Assembly (NCBI GenBank): GCA_037954665.1
Contig: JBBMOL010000038.1
Span: 2,914,001-2,978,000, forward strand
Direction: 5' to 3'
Source of the DNA: Laguncularia racemosa
Taxonomy: Eukaryota; Streptophyta; Magnoliopsida; Myrtales; Combretaceae
Length of the DNA stretch: 64,000 nt
A program made the translations under genes and the position numbers. Shown here one piece after another: positions 49,558-61,181 of the stretch (its first letter is position 1; each line of letters opens with the position of its first letter). The notes beneath the pieces are model-generated. The model ran no database searches. It saw nothing but the letters and a program-made list of their open reading frames with translations, and was not told the origin of the DNA.

Positions 49558-51243
49558 CCTAGGGGCTTGAAAACAAAACATCTAGCACATTTTTTAGTGC
49601 AAAAAAGTAAACTTCATGGTGGTTCATGACAGGAACCCTTGTCCACATGCAACATATGAAAATGAATATAAGAAGACAGCTTTCCCAGTTGTAGGAATCA
49701 GATATATCATCTTGGGATTGCATTTATTAGTTGGTGCAAGCTTGCAAGCATTTATTTTATATATGCTGTAAAAGGTGCTTACCTCACCAATCCAATCAGA
49801 GATGCTATCCATCCATCACTATATTTGGAAGTATGCATGTCCAACTAAAGTTCTTCAGCATCCGTACGCATCTTACCTAATTATTTTATGGGAGTACATA
49901 TGATTTGTTTATTTGTGTTGGATGCATCGCACTGACAAGTGCAATATTAAAATATTTAGTAATTGGAAAGGTGAGATCAATGGTTTTTTGTTTTTGGCAA
50001 GTGAGAGCAATGCTTTGTGTTATTTAGTATGTTTTATAGTATTTGGCTAATGTGAAATCCATGGTTTATTTGAGGGTTGTATTATGTGAATCTGCTCTGT
50101 TGGGTTGGAGGCATTAGGGCAAATTGTACAATCGGCACTGATATGTAACAGGAGAAAAGAATTATTGGATGATTTTTTTATTCGTGTCGAAAGTTTTTAC
50201 GTTTTGACATGGAGAAAAACCATAAAAGAATGATAACTTTTTTATCATTATAAAAGAATGAGGATAGTACACGAAAATGATAATTTTTTTTCAATAATTC
50301 ATGAATCCTCAAACAAAATTTACCATACTAATCACAACTGCTTTCGAGATGTGAAGTGATGATAACATTAGAAACCATATTTATAAGCATACGTTGGAAT
50401 TAAGGGTAAAATATAAAACATAAAGCGAACTTCCAAAATAAAATGGGAAAAAGCTGAAAATCGTAGGCAGATGGATCACTTAAATGCTTAATTTGACTGC
50501 CTTGGTGCACTAAACCACCCATGCATGCTGTTCGATCACTCATTGTAGTGCTGTCGTTGAGTCTTCTTCTGGCGATCGGCTATCCACTAGTTGTTCATCT
50601 TGATTGATTGCCCAAATCCGAACACGCTCAACTTAGTTTGAATCAATTAGAGTGTGTAAACAGTGTTCTGCTTGATTTATTAATGACAAAAGATAAATGA
50701 TGTAGAGTACAATTCAAAGATGAGAACCAGAAAAACAAGTACAATGTTGTAGTGTTACAGTAAATAATGATTGAATGAAATAGTAATTTTAGAAACGAAA
50801 AGCACGTTAAAAATCATTTATATTTTAATTGAGTCTTTTAAATCCTTAAGTTTATATTTAAATTTAATCAAGTCCATTATATTTCACATGGATCATTTTA
50901 AATACTACAATTGATTGAAGCATATTCTAAAAATTAGTCGGTCTTGAATTTCGGAATTCTATTGACATCAATTTATTATTATTAGTACATATTTGTCCAT
51001 ATAATCACCATAAATTCCAATGTTAAACCAAAATTATTCATTCATTCATACAGTGGGTATATGTTTTGACGCAGCGCGGAAGCGAAATCGAAACGAATCC
51101 GAAATTGGATTGATTTCCCACAACAAAGACACACGCTTTGATGCAAATTAGGTTGCGCACAACCCGGAAATTGGAGAAAACTCTCTCTCAAAGTGTATTC
51201 AAATGTATAATAAAACGTAACCCTAATCTATCTGACAAAAGAG

Positions 51244-51253
51244 TATTTATATA
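51244..51253 (-). promoter_or_regulatory. TATA box in the LTR of the second element
   Basis: In element sense TATATAAATA, just downstream of the U3 repeats. The same site in the 5' LTR (about 56526-56535) reads CATATAAATA, one substitution weaker. Transcription would start about 30 bases further in. Confidence 0.6.
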
Positions 51254-51329
51254 GCCCCGTAAAATATCTAAAAGGGGAAAAATCTAAACGTACACGTGGA
51301 AGAAACAATAAAATACGCGTCATAAACGG

Positions 51330-51716
51330 TCTCTTACACGGCCGTGTATGTAAGCCGTGTATGACTCTGTGAATATTCTTGGCTAGGTATACGGTCATGT
51401 TCCCAGCCGTGTAAGGAAACTGTGTTCGCTTATGTTGAAATCTTGATCGAATACACGGTCACGATGCACGGCCGTGTATGGGGACCGTGTATACTTCTGT
51501 GGAAATCTGACTGAAGACACGGTCGCGATGCACGGTCGTCTCCTAGCCGTGTAAGTAAGCCGTGTATACTTCTGTGGAACTCAGCAACGGATACACGGTC
51601 GAGATACACGGTCGTCTCTTGGCCGTGCAAGGAAGCCGTGTATACTTCTGTGAAACTCTGGATTGGATACACAGTCGCTATGCACGGCCGTGTGTTCAGG
51701 CCGTGTGTCCCCTGTC
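51330..51716 (-). repeat. U3 tandem repeat array with ACACGGCCGTGT palindromes
   Basis: About five diverged units of roughly 75 bases. On the + strand each runs: GATACACGGTCG, a GATGCACGG word, (T/C)CGTCTCCTGGCCGTG or GCCGTGTATGGGG, AAGCCGTGTATACTTCTGTG, GAAA/GAAC, TC. The core ACACGGCCGTGT is a perfect palindrome and occurs many times whole or as half sites. The second array lies at 56615-56970 in the 5' LTR. Confidence 0.85.
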
Positions 51717-54700
51717 TCTTGTGCCTCCATCATTCTCCCCCACCAATGGAGAACTCGACCCCGAGTTCTCGTCCGGATATAGAGGAGTATCATCGGAATG
51801 AAAATGTGACAAGTCCGCCACATTGAAAGTGCAAGAGATATTCATATCTTTCGGGAGTTGTACAACATATGCGTTATCATTGATCTTACGTACAACTTCA
51901 TAGGGACCGTACTTCCTGGGTTGAAGTTTCCCATACTTCCCTACAGGGAATCGCTCTTTTCGAAGGTAAACCATTACTTGACCGCCCACTGCAAAGAGCT
52001 TCTTCCGTCTATGCTTATCTACATCCCCTTTGTACCATGTGTTGGATTCCTCTATCTTTCGCTTAACTCCTTCAGTAGTGGCTTGGTGTTGCTCCGCCAT
52101 ATGTTTAGCCGCTACATCACCCACCATGTCCTTGGGTAATTTGAGCAAGTCCAGCGCATGTTGTGGTGTCTTTGTGTATACCACTGAGAATGGAGACCTT
52201 CCAATAGTTCGGTGGACAGAACTATTGTAAGCGAATTCGGCCTGAGCCAATGCTTGATCCCACTGTCCCGGTTTCTCACCGCAGATGCTTCTGATGAGGT
52301 TTCCAAGGGTCCTATTAGTCACCTCGGTCTGTCCGTCGGTTTGAGGATGAGCGGTGCTGCTGTAATTCAGGGATGAATCAAACATAAATCAGAGGGTCTT
52401 CCAAAAGTGACTAAGGAATTTGCTATCCCTATCAGATGTGATGGACTTTGGGACTCCATGCAACCGCACCACTTCCTTGAAGAACAACCGTGCAATAGCC
52501 CGTGCGTCGGCGGTCTTCCTACATGGGATGAAATGAGCCATCTTGGAAAACCTGTCAACTACAACAAACACAGAGTCAGCACCTCATTGGGTACAAGGCA
52601 AACCCAGTATGAAGTTCATCGACAAATCCTCCCAAATGTTTGAAGGCACGGGGAGAGGAGTATATAGGCCAGTGTTTTGGGATTGCCCCTTAGACACTTG
52701 ACAAATGTAGCACCTCTCCACAATCCGATACACATCCCTCCTTAACCGAGGCCAAAAGTATCTGGTGGTAACTGCAGCTAGGGTCTTATCTCTACCCATA
52801 TGTCCCGCCAGTCCTCCACCATGCAAGTCCCTAATAAGCTTTTCCCGCAAAAAAGATTCGGGAATGCACAGCTGGTTCCCTTTCATCAAATATCCCTCAT
52901 GTATATGATAGTCGTCACACGGTTCCCTGTTGGCACACTTAATCCAAGTTTTCTTAAAGTCGCTATCATCCTCATATAGTTCCTTTAGCTTCTCGAAGCC
53001 AACAATGTCTGTACTCAACGTAAGCAGGACATTCGCTCTTCTACTCAGGGTGTCCGCGACTTTATTTTGCACACCTGACTTGTGCATCAACCTGAAAGGA
53101 AACCTCTGCAAGAACTCAATCCACCTGGCGTGCATATCCTTACTAATTCGGGTCTGACCACTCAAATGTTTAAGAGCCCCACAATCCGAATACAAAATGA
53201 ACTCTTTCCCGACCAGGTAGTGCTCCCACACTTTAAGGGCCCTTACCACGGCGTAGAACTCCTTATCATAGGTAGACCAAGTCCTCCTTGCTTCGCACAA
53301 CTTCTCACTGTAAAAGGCTATTGGTCTTTTCTCCTGTGATAGTACTGCACCTACTCCGACCCCACTAGCATCGCAATCCACTTCGAACAATTTTTCAAAG
53401 TCTGGTAGAGCTAGTACCGGCGCGCTACACAATCTTTGCTTCAAGTTCATGAAGCTCAATTTAGATTCGTCACCCCATTGGAACTTTCCCTTCTTTAGGC
53501 ATTCGGTCAAGGGGGCGGCAACAGTACTAAAATGCCTAATGAACCTTCTGTAGAAACTGGCTAAGCCGAGGAAGCTTCTCAATTCCGTTATGGTTCTTGG
53601 AACAGGCCATTCCCTAATTGCTTTTACCTTCTCGTCATCCACCATCACTCCCTCACTACTAACCACAAACCCCAGGAACAACAGTCGTCTTGACATAAAT
53701 GTGCACTTTTTAAGATTAGCGAATAACTTATTCGCCTTTAATGTAGACAACACACACCTTAGATGTTCTAAGTGTTCTTCTTCGGATTTACTGTATATCA
53801 GAATATCGTCAAAGTACACAACAAGAAAACGACCATTGAAAGGTTTTAATACCTGGTTCATTACTCTCATGAAGGTGCTTGGTGCGTTACTCAGCCCGAA
53901 TGGCATCACTAGCCACTCATACAGCCCCTCCTTGGTCTTAAACGCCGTTTTCCACTCGTCTCCAGGACGGATTCGAATCTGGTGATATCCACTCCGCAAA
54001 TCTATCTTGGAGAAGATAATAGCGCCACTCAAACGGTCCAACATATTCTCAATGCGGGGTATAGGGAATTTATACCCTATGGTAATCTTGTTGATAGCTC
54101 GGCTATCAATACACATCCTCCAGCTCCCATCTTTCTTGGGAGTTAACAATGCTGGAACCGCACATGGGCTTAGGCTATCCCGGATGAAACCTTTGTCCAA
54201 AAGTTCTTGGACCTTCTCTTGGAGAATCCCGGCTTCCTTGGGACTCATTCTGTAATGCGGGAGGTTTGGGAGACTAGCCCCGGGCATCAGGTCTATCTGG
54301 TGTTGAATATTCCTCAAAGGAGGTAGTCCCTCGGGTAGGTCGTCTGGGACCACTTCCTTGACTCCTCAAGAAGATCCTTCACTGCCCCTAGCACTTCTCT
54401 ATCAAGTTCCTCCCCTCCTTCGGTCACTCCTTTCACGATGAGGGCGTGTACCACTCGCGATTCCTTCAAGTCGTCCATCACTTCCTTCTCAGATTGAGTG
54501 ACAGTTAAAAATGAGCGACTCTCAACCTTCTTTCCTTTAGCACGTCCTTCCCTCTTCAATGGTAATAAGGTATACTTCACACCCTCCTTCTCCAACTGGT
54601 AGACATTTTCTTTGCCCGCATGTTGCGCGTCCACGTCAAACTGCCATGGCCTCCCAAACAAGATGTGGCAAGCATCCATGTCTACAATGTCGTAGAATGC

Positions 54701-56314
54701 TTCATCGCGATACTTCCCTATTGAGAAAGGTACCTTGCATCTCTCATTAACTTCAATTTTCTCGGCGGCCTTGATCCAGCCAATAGTATAAGGATTCGGG
54801 TGCTTCTCAACGGGCAGCTGCAGTTGTGTCACAACCTCCCTTCCTATGATTTTCTCGCAACTGCCGCTGTCTACTATCAACTCAAATAGCTTCCCCATGA
54901 TCGTACACCGTGTGCGAAACAATTGGTGCCTCTGCGTGAACTCTTCTTGCTTTGGGGTGAGCATCATGCGCCGAATTACATATGATGGCTCTGCTGCTTC
55001 TTCTTCTTCCTCATAGTACTCTCCCTCTCCATCGGGCTCACAGCAAATTTCCTCATCATCTTCCCTATCGAGGATGTTGACGCTCTTCCTCGCTGGGCAT
55101 TCGTTTGACCGATGACCCGGTTGGTTGCATCGGAAACACTTGCCCAATATGGGTTTGGCATAGGGATTGTTCGGCCTTTGAGCTCCTTTCGGCTCCATCG
55201 GCTTCTTCCCCTCACTTTTCTCTTCCCTTTTAGACATGTCCTCAGTTGGTTTATATGGTGTAACCCTACTTTTCTCAAGTATCGGTCGACTACCACTACC
55301 TATAGCTTCGCCTACATACCCTTTCCGTCCTCCCCCGTATCTACTCCCTTACTCCTGCAACACAAGCTCGGCTCGGAGAGCCAAGTTCTTTGCTTCAACG
55401 AGGGTTCTCACCATCGTCACCCCAATCTTATCTTTGATTTGTAATTTCAGCCCTTCTACATACCTCGCAACTTGCTGACCCTCGCTCTCCCTCAAATCAT
55501 TCCGTTCTGCCAGCCTCATGAACTCCGCCGTATATTCATGCACGGAACGTTGTCCTTGGCGGCACCGCTGATATTGTTGGAACAATATCTGCTCGTAATC
55601 TGGCGGGAGGAAGTCATGTTGCAGTAGCTGCTTCATGCGATACCATGATCTCACCGGGTGCTTTCCTTCCCGCTGCCTCCTACTTTGCAATCTCTCCCAC
55701 CATGCCGAAGCACCACTCTTCAACCTGCATGCCACTAGCCTTACACGACGGTCCTCGGGAATTTCCATGTAGTCGAAGAACCGGTCTACTTCCGCCAACC
55801 AATCAAGGAAGCCTTCGATGTTGAGACTGCCATTGAACCAAGGAATATCAACCTTTAGCCGATAGTCTCCGCCATCCCCGTGATCATAACCCCCACGGTT
55901 TCTCTTGTGATCACCTTCTCTAGGATAGTTTCCATGAGGAGCCATTCGATGACCACCACCTCTTCCACCACGTCCTCGCCGCGGCCTACTGTCGTACGCC
56001 TCATCACTCTCTTCGCTGGACTCCTCACTCTCCATACGTCCCCACCTGTTCTCAACAACAGGTCGGATGACGCGTCCACTGAATTCCTCCACCGCACGTG
56101 GTGGATTCCTGTCGGCGCCACCAACCCTATTGGGGTCTACCACTAGAGCATCGAAACGCTCGATCAGTTCATCAAGGCGCCGTTCCATACGCCCGACCTT
56201 CTGATACATTGCGTCGAACTCTACCCTAGGAACCCATTGATGGTTCCCTTGAAACCTCGCATCTTGAACACCGTCAAGAACACGACCGCCGTCAACACCG
56301 TCGTTAGCCGACAT
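51696..56314 (-). pseudogene. Gag-pol of the second Ty3/gypsy element, four breaks
   Basis: Start ATG at 56314 (MSANDGVDGG). Gag runs to a TAA at 55349-55351, where the related copy has Lys. The same frame continues through the zinc knuckle (C-X2-C-X4-H-X4-C, 55097-55138) and protease (DSG at 54863-54871) to a one-base deletion near 54360. RT (YFDD at 53805-53816), RNase H (EVDCDASG) and the integrase zinc region (H, H, C, C near 52.7-52.83 kb) follow in one 589-codon frame. It ends at a TGA at 52584 (Arg in the related copy). A further TGA at 52389 stands for Trp. The integrase core has TSDRDSKF and TDGQTEVTNRTLG, but the first catalytic Asp is Asn (LSMNFILGLP). The last part has a GPY module (KYGPYEVVRKINDNAY) and ends at 51696, 36 bases inside the 3' LTR. 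Confidence 0.93.
51733..51744 (-). other. Polypurine tract of the second element
   Basis: In element sense GGTGGGGGAGAA, directly before the 3' LTR start TGATGG. Confidence 0.85.
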
Positions 56315-56333
56315 CTCCGCAGGAAATTACCTT

Positions 56334-56345
56334 GCTCTGATACCA
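56334..56345 (-). other. Primer binding site (initiator tRNA-Met type)
   Basis: In element sense TGGTATCAGAGC, two bases (GT) after the 5' LTR end. It is a perfect match to the 12-base complement of the plant initiator tRNA-Met 3' end. Confidence 0.9.
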
Positions 56346-56347
56346 AC

Positions 56348-56987
56348 TGACGCAGCGCGGAAGCGAAATCGAAACGAATCCGAAATTGGATTGGTTTCCC
56401 ACAACAAAGACACACGCTTTGATGCAAATTAGGTTGCGTACAACCCAGAAATTGGAGAAAACTCTCTCTCAAAGTGTATTCAAATGTATAATAAAACGTA
56501 ACCCTAATCTATCTGACAAAAGAGTATTTATATGGCCCCGTAAAATATCTAAAAGGGGGAAAATCTAAACGTACACGTGGAAGAAACAATAAAATACGCG
56601 TCATAAACGGTCTCTTACACGGCCGTGTATGTAAGCCGTGTATGACTCTGTGAATATTCTTGGCTAGGTACACGGTTATGTTCCCAGCCGTGTAAGGAAA
56701 CCGTGTTCGCTTCTATTGAAATCTTGATCGAATACACGGTCACGATGCACGGCCGTGTATGGGGACCGTGTATACTTCTGTGGAAATCTGACTGAAGACA
56801 CGGTCGCGATGCACGGTCGTCTCCTAGCCGTGTAAGTAAGCCGTGTATACTTCTGTGGAACTCAGCAACGGATACACGGTCGTCTCCTGGCCGTGCAAGG
56901 AAGCCGTGTATACTTCTGTGAAACTCTGGATTGGATACACGGTCGCTATGCACGGCCGTGTGTCCCCTGTCTCTTGTGCCTCCATCA
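56348..56987 (-). repeat. 5' LTR of the second Ty3/gypsy element
   Basis: Same start and end as the 3' LTR, 26 bases shorter because two 13-base blocks are absent from the U3 repeats. About a dozen single-base differences in total by eye. Confidence 0.93.
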
Positions 56988-56992
56988 TGTTT

Positions 56993-59154
56993 CTAACATT
57001 TCCAGTAGTTCTTGGCTTTATCATAACAATTTCTGTACTGAATACAAAAGACCTGTCAATTTTAATGATTAATTTACTGCTTAATCAATTTAAAATTCAA
57101 CCTACCTTGGTTGAGGGTGGTCTAGAAAGCTGGGCGATTCGTGCCTGATGCTTATTAGTTATGACAACGTCAATCGTTCCAAACTCTTGCTTTCGTTCAC
57201 AAAATAATTACTCTAAAAGTTGACATGGACTTAATTTTGATGCATAATTGTATCTTCTAACCTCATTCATAATGCGTCTTCAATTACAACGCTGTCTATA
57301 TATAGAATTTATATACACTGATCTATTCATTATGCGAAGCTTCATTAGATGATTCTACTTGTACTATGTCAATTTTGTAACATCATCTCTAACTCTAAGC
57401 ATCCTAATGCATAGTTAAAATTATATTAGTATTTTGAAGATTTTTTTTATTTAAGAATTTTTTTTTTTACTTTATCCTTGAAATTTTAAAAAAGAGATCC
57501 CTAAAATTTATATATCTTAATAGAGTTTTTTGAATATGAACCCCTATCATCTAATTTGACCTACCTAAACCTTCGTCCAAGCACTACACATCTACACCGA
57601 CCTCTTCTGGCATAGAATTGTTAAGACATAACTCGCATGCAAGGACCTTATGTTTAGCTTGGATATGTGTATCCTTAAAATAGATAAGAATGGAAGACTT
57701 GAAACGAATAAAAAAACGAGTTAGTTAAATATATACCTTCCACTAAATTGAAAAAACTCTGAATATTAATATTTTTTTCCTTATTAGAATTGCTCCTAAT
57801 CACTATAAATAGGAGTTGGGAGCTATTGGATAAAGGATTTTTTTTTGAACTCTTTACTCTCTCACTACTTTATATTATTAAACGCTTATGTTAATTTAGG
57901 CATCGAAATGGCTATGCTAGAATAACCTTCGATGCTTTCCATAGCTTAATTTCCTCTCTGTTGTAGATGATGTAACCATCCATAGAAATCCATCACAAAA
58001 AAACATATGTATTTTTATGAGAGCCACCATACAAAAATTAAACAAAATAAGTACTAAATAAAGATGAAGAACCGTTAATGTCGGTCTAATATAGCCTAGT
58101 CAATGGATGAAAATGGGTTGACACTAATTTAAGTATATTTTTTTGCTATTAAAAATTTGAGTAACAAAAACACTTGTATGATATGAGTGTCATCCCTCTT
58201 CAAATAAAATAGGTTCAATTTCCCTTTGTAACTTTTTAATTTCCTTAAAAATAGAATTTTGAGTAATAATTAAAAAAAAAAAAAACCCTCCCCTAGCAGC
58301 TACCTCAAGAGTGACAATCACAACCACCATATTGTTGAGAAACTCTCGAGATGAAAGGAAACCACAAGTGCATAATGTATGTTTGTAGTACAATCAATGA
58401 AGTACAAATTGTTCTTAGAGTGGATGCACAACATAAATCTGGGTTACTGCATACCCTAAGCCAGTAAGAATTAAACTAACAAAAACGACCAATAAATTAC
58501 TATTCTTCGATCAACATAAAAATACACAAACCAACTATAGTAACTATTTTAACTAAATTAATTCATATGGAGATTAATAAATCTCTATAAATATTAAAAT
58601 TTTAAGTTTCCAAACCTATCAATTATAATTAAAAATTTTGTGACGAACAATGAATAACTAACTTCATAAAAATATACTATCATTGAGATCACATAAATCT
58701 TAATGCAAAGCTAGTCCAGATAACTAGAATAGATTGTGAGTTTAATATATACTATTTAGAGTACCCCAAATAATTAAACCGAATCTGAGGATAAAGCAGA
58801 TTTGTACTCTTCGAAAACCCTAATGCAGCCAAACCTTAAGCTAATTTCTTCATTAAGGAGTCCCTTTTCCCGTTTTCTTGCTCCGGTTTTATCCCGACTC
58901 GTATGGGAATCCGTGGTGGAGAATTCTAAAAGGGCCAACCCAAGAACGTTATTAGAATAGTGTGGACCTTGTTTGGATGTCTCAAAATGAAATTTCACAA
59001 AATGTTTCAACTTTTGATTTACCCTGTTTTATGTAGATGTCAATAAGATTCATTCGAAAGAAGTGTTGATGCTCTATTTTTCATGTTTTATGTTGTCTTT
59101 ACTTCAACATAAGTCACATTTAAGTCTCTTTTAAATTTAATATGCTATATTAGA
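56993..59154. other. AT-rich spacer, no gene recognised
   Basis: Sequence between two Ty3/gypsy elements. The stretch 58770-59010 is less AT-rich and has an open frame on the - strand (78 codons), but it matches no family I know. No repeats with clear ends were seen. Confidence 0.45.
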
Positions 59155-60345
59155 TGTAACACCCCAAAATTTGGGTACGCTACGATTTGCCACGTGTTCT
59201 CATTTTCTAAAGATACATAAAGGCTCGATCATCACTATTCTTCAATACTTACATTCATGTACTTTTGATAATAATTATAAATCATCTACTACGTAACAGA
59301 GATTAATAAAATTTTCTATCTTTAATAATAAGTTATCAAGATTCTTTTTAAATTAAACAATAGAAATTATTAAAACGATTGAATAAGAAATTTAACATTT
59401 GTCTTTTCTTAGTTTATCTAATAGTCGTCGTAATAGATGTATTATACATTCTCTTCATTGTTTTGATCTTAAGTTGTTTCTCCCAAGGTTTCAACATAAC
59501 CCTTAATTTTTCCCGTAGCAATTGCAACTAAAAAAAAAAAAATTCTCACAAAAGTGAGCTAATGCTCAATATAGTATATATCTACACACACACATGCATG
59601 CCATGCCAGAAGTAATAACACATGCAAGATGCAACATAATATTCATATACAATTTTATTTATCTTTTATAATCTTTAGTTGATACACAATCACATGATAA
59701 ACATCTTCACATATAACATTAAGAAACATCTTTTCACAATCCTTTCACAAGTAATATATACATGACAAAGGTATTCTCCTTTATCCATAAGTCTATTACT
59801 ATACATAATAATAATATATATATGATATTAGGTACTTCTCATTGTCCATGAGTCCTTACACAAAAACCTTCCACATTACACATCACAATTTTCTACATCA
59901 CAATATTCCACATCACAACCTTCCACATATGACCCAGATCATTTTGGTACACGACTCCACTAGGGATAATGTCAAATACCGATCATCAAGGTGCCACCTT
60001 AAGAACATTGACCTATACTCGGTTTCTTAGACCTAGTAATTCACAATCACATGCACGCTCAATTAGGTTCATTTACAATATTATTAAATCTACACCCAAA
60101 AATCTAATTTATTAAACACATGCAACAAATATGGTATACATGTAACTGATTTTGCAAAACTTAATTTGTCTTATACATTTCTAACTTTATAAGTTTCCCA
60201 AACCTATACACGATTCAAATTATATGCTTATAAAATTGTATTCTTATAAATATCAAAAGGAAATAGATGTGTTTCATCTCAATATGGTCATGTTGGAGGC
60301 CATGTAGGTGAACACTTGGTAGTATACGATCATGCCAAAGGTTGT

Positions 60346-60350
<5 letters not shown>

Positions 60351-60391
<41 letters not shown>
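60351..60391 (+). repeat. (TC)n microsatellite
   Basis: About twenty uninterrupted TC units inside the LTR. Confidence 0.95.
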
Positions 60392-60395
<4 letters not shown>

Positions 60396-60660
60396 GACAT
60401 GGGTGAGACACAGTTATGTTAAGGGGCCATGTATCTCTCTATTCATTTTTTTTTTCAACAGAGTCTCAACATGGTCATATTAAGAGGTCATGCATCTCTC
60501 TATCCACTATTCATTAACATGGTTTCAACATGGTCATGTATCTCTTTATCCACTGTTCATTAACGCGGTTTCAACATGGTCATGTTGAGAGGTCGTGTAT
60601 CTCCCTGTTCACTCTTTAAATTCAACACATCTATAACACGATCATGTTGAGTGACCTTAT
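60392..60660 (+). repeat. Imperfect tandem repeats of about 55-65 bp in the LTR
   Basis: Four or five units sharing CAACATGGTCATGTTGAGAG, GTCATGTATCTC and TCTATCCACT / TATTCATTAAC words, with increasing divergence to each side. Confidence 0.65.
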
Positions 60661-61181
60661 ATCTTACTGTACATTTCATAAATCGATCCCTCAGTCTAAT
60701 TTCTAATAAATTTAACCTAGTTGATCTATTTAATATGAAATTTACAATATGATACATGAATTGGTATACTTACTTGATCCAAATCATGATTGATATGCTT
60801 GAAGTACTTGTTCTAAACCTTGTGTAGCAGAAATTAATCTTAACCTTAATTTGTAACGAGCCTTATTCCATTAATTCTCTACTCTACAACATATACTTAA
60901 ATAATCCATCAATAACTTCCAATTGATGTACTTACCTTAATCTAATAAGCTAGTGGTGGAAAAAGGGTCGTCTCATTCTCTCTGGATTCATACAAGAAGG
61001 TTTTAGGGTTCTGTGAGGTGCAACAGGAGGAAAAAGGTCAATAGGGTTTATAACGGCCTATTTATAGTCCTTGTTCGAATTACCAAATTACCCCAAATCC
61101 TTTTAAATTATTTACGATATTAATCTTAGTTATATATATATATTATATTACTCGTGTATTTACATTCCCCCATAAGAATTT

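Larger units (their letters stand above)
44110..51066. other. AT-rich intergenic stretch, no gene recognised
   Basis: Contains CA and ATAG microsatellites near 45295-45350, a tandem duplication at 46704-46960 and a CACTA-type simple repeat near 49528-49557. Two zones of more mixed sequence (48475-48720 and 49600-49870) have no recognisable product. The 62-codon frame at 49624-49812 looks like chance. Confidence 0.5.
51067..51732 (-). repeat. 3' LTR of the second Ty3/gypsy element
   Basis: In element sense it starts TGATGGAGGCACAAG and ends CGCGCTGCGTCA. U3 is 51260-51732 and is mostly tandem repeats. The TATA box lies at 51244-51253. It has two extra 13-base blocks compared with the 5' LTR, near 51604 and 51692. 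Confidence 0.93.
51067..56987 (-). mobile_element. Complete, young Ty3/gypsy retrotransposon (copy 2 of family)
   Basis: 5921 bp on the - strand, flanked by a perfect 5-bp duplication TGTTT (51062-51066 and 56988-56992). LTRs: 51067-51732 (3' LTR, 666 bp) and 56348-56987 (5' LTR, 640 bp). They differ by about a dozen substitutions and by two 13-base indels, so the insertion is recent in evolutionary terms. A primer site, polypurine tract, gag and pol are all present. It shares gag, pol and LTR-end sequence with the element at 35670-41310, but its LTR start differs (TGATGGAGGCACAAG). The polyprotein has three stops, one frameshift and a changed integrase residue, so this copy cannot move by itself. 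Confidence 0.95.
59155..61164 (-). repeat. 3' LTR of the third Ty3/gypsy element
   Basis: On the + strand it starts TGTAACACCCCAAAATTTGG and ends GTGTATTTACA. It has inverted TGTAA/TTACA ends and is followed by the polypurine tract. It contains a TC microsatellite and a set of imperfect repeats. Parts resemble the 1.64-kb repeat at 33361-35003. Confidence 0.7.

Noticed and set aside
51430..51823. Frames of about 80 codons with repeating amino-acid patterns
   Set aside because: They are translations of the U3 repeat array of the LTR. Equivalent frames exist in both LTRs and on both strands, as expected for a repeat.
58774..59010. 78-codon frame in slightly less AT-rich sequence
   Set aside because: No family resemblance, no recognisable splice partners or promoter; probably chance.
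60351..60391. TC run as a regulatory element
   Set aside because: A plain microsatellite in an LTR; nothing supports a function.
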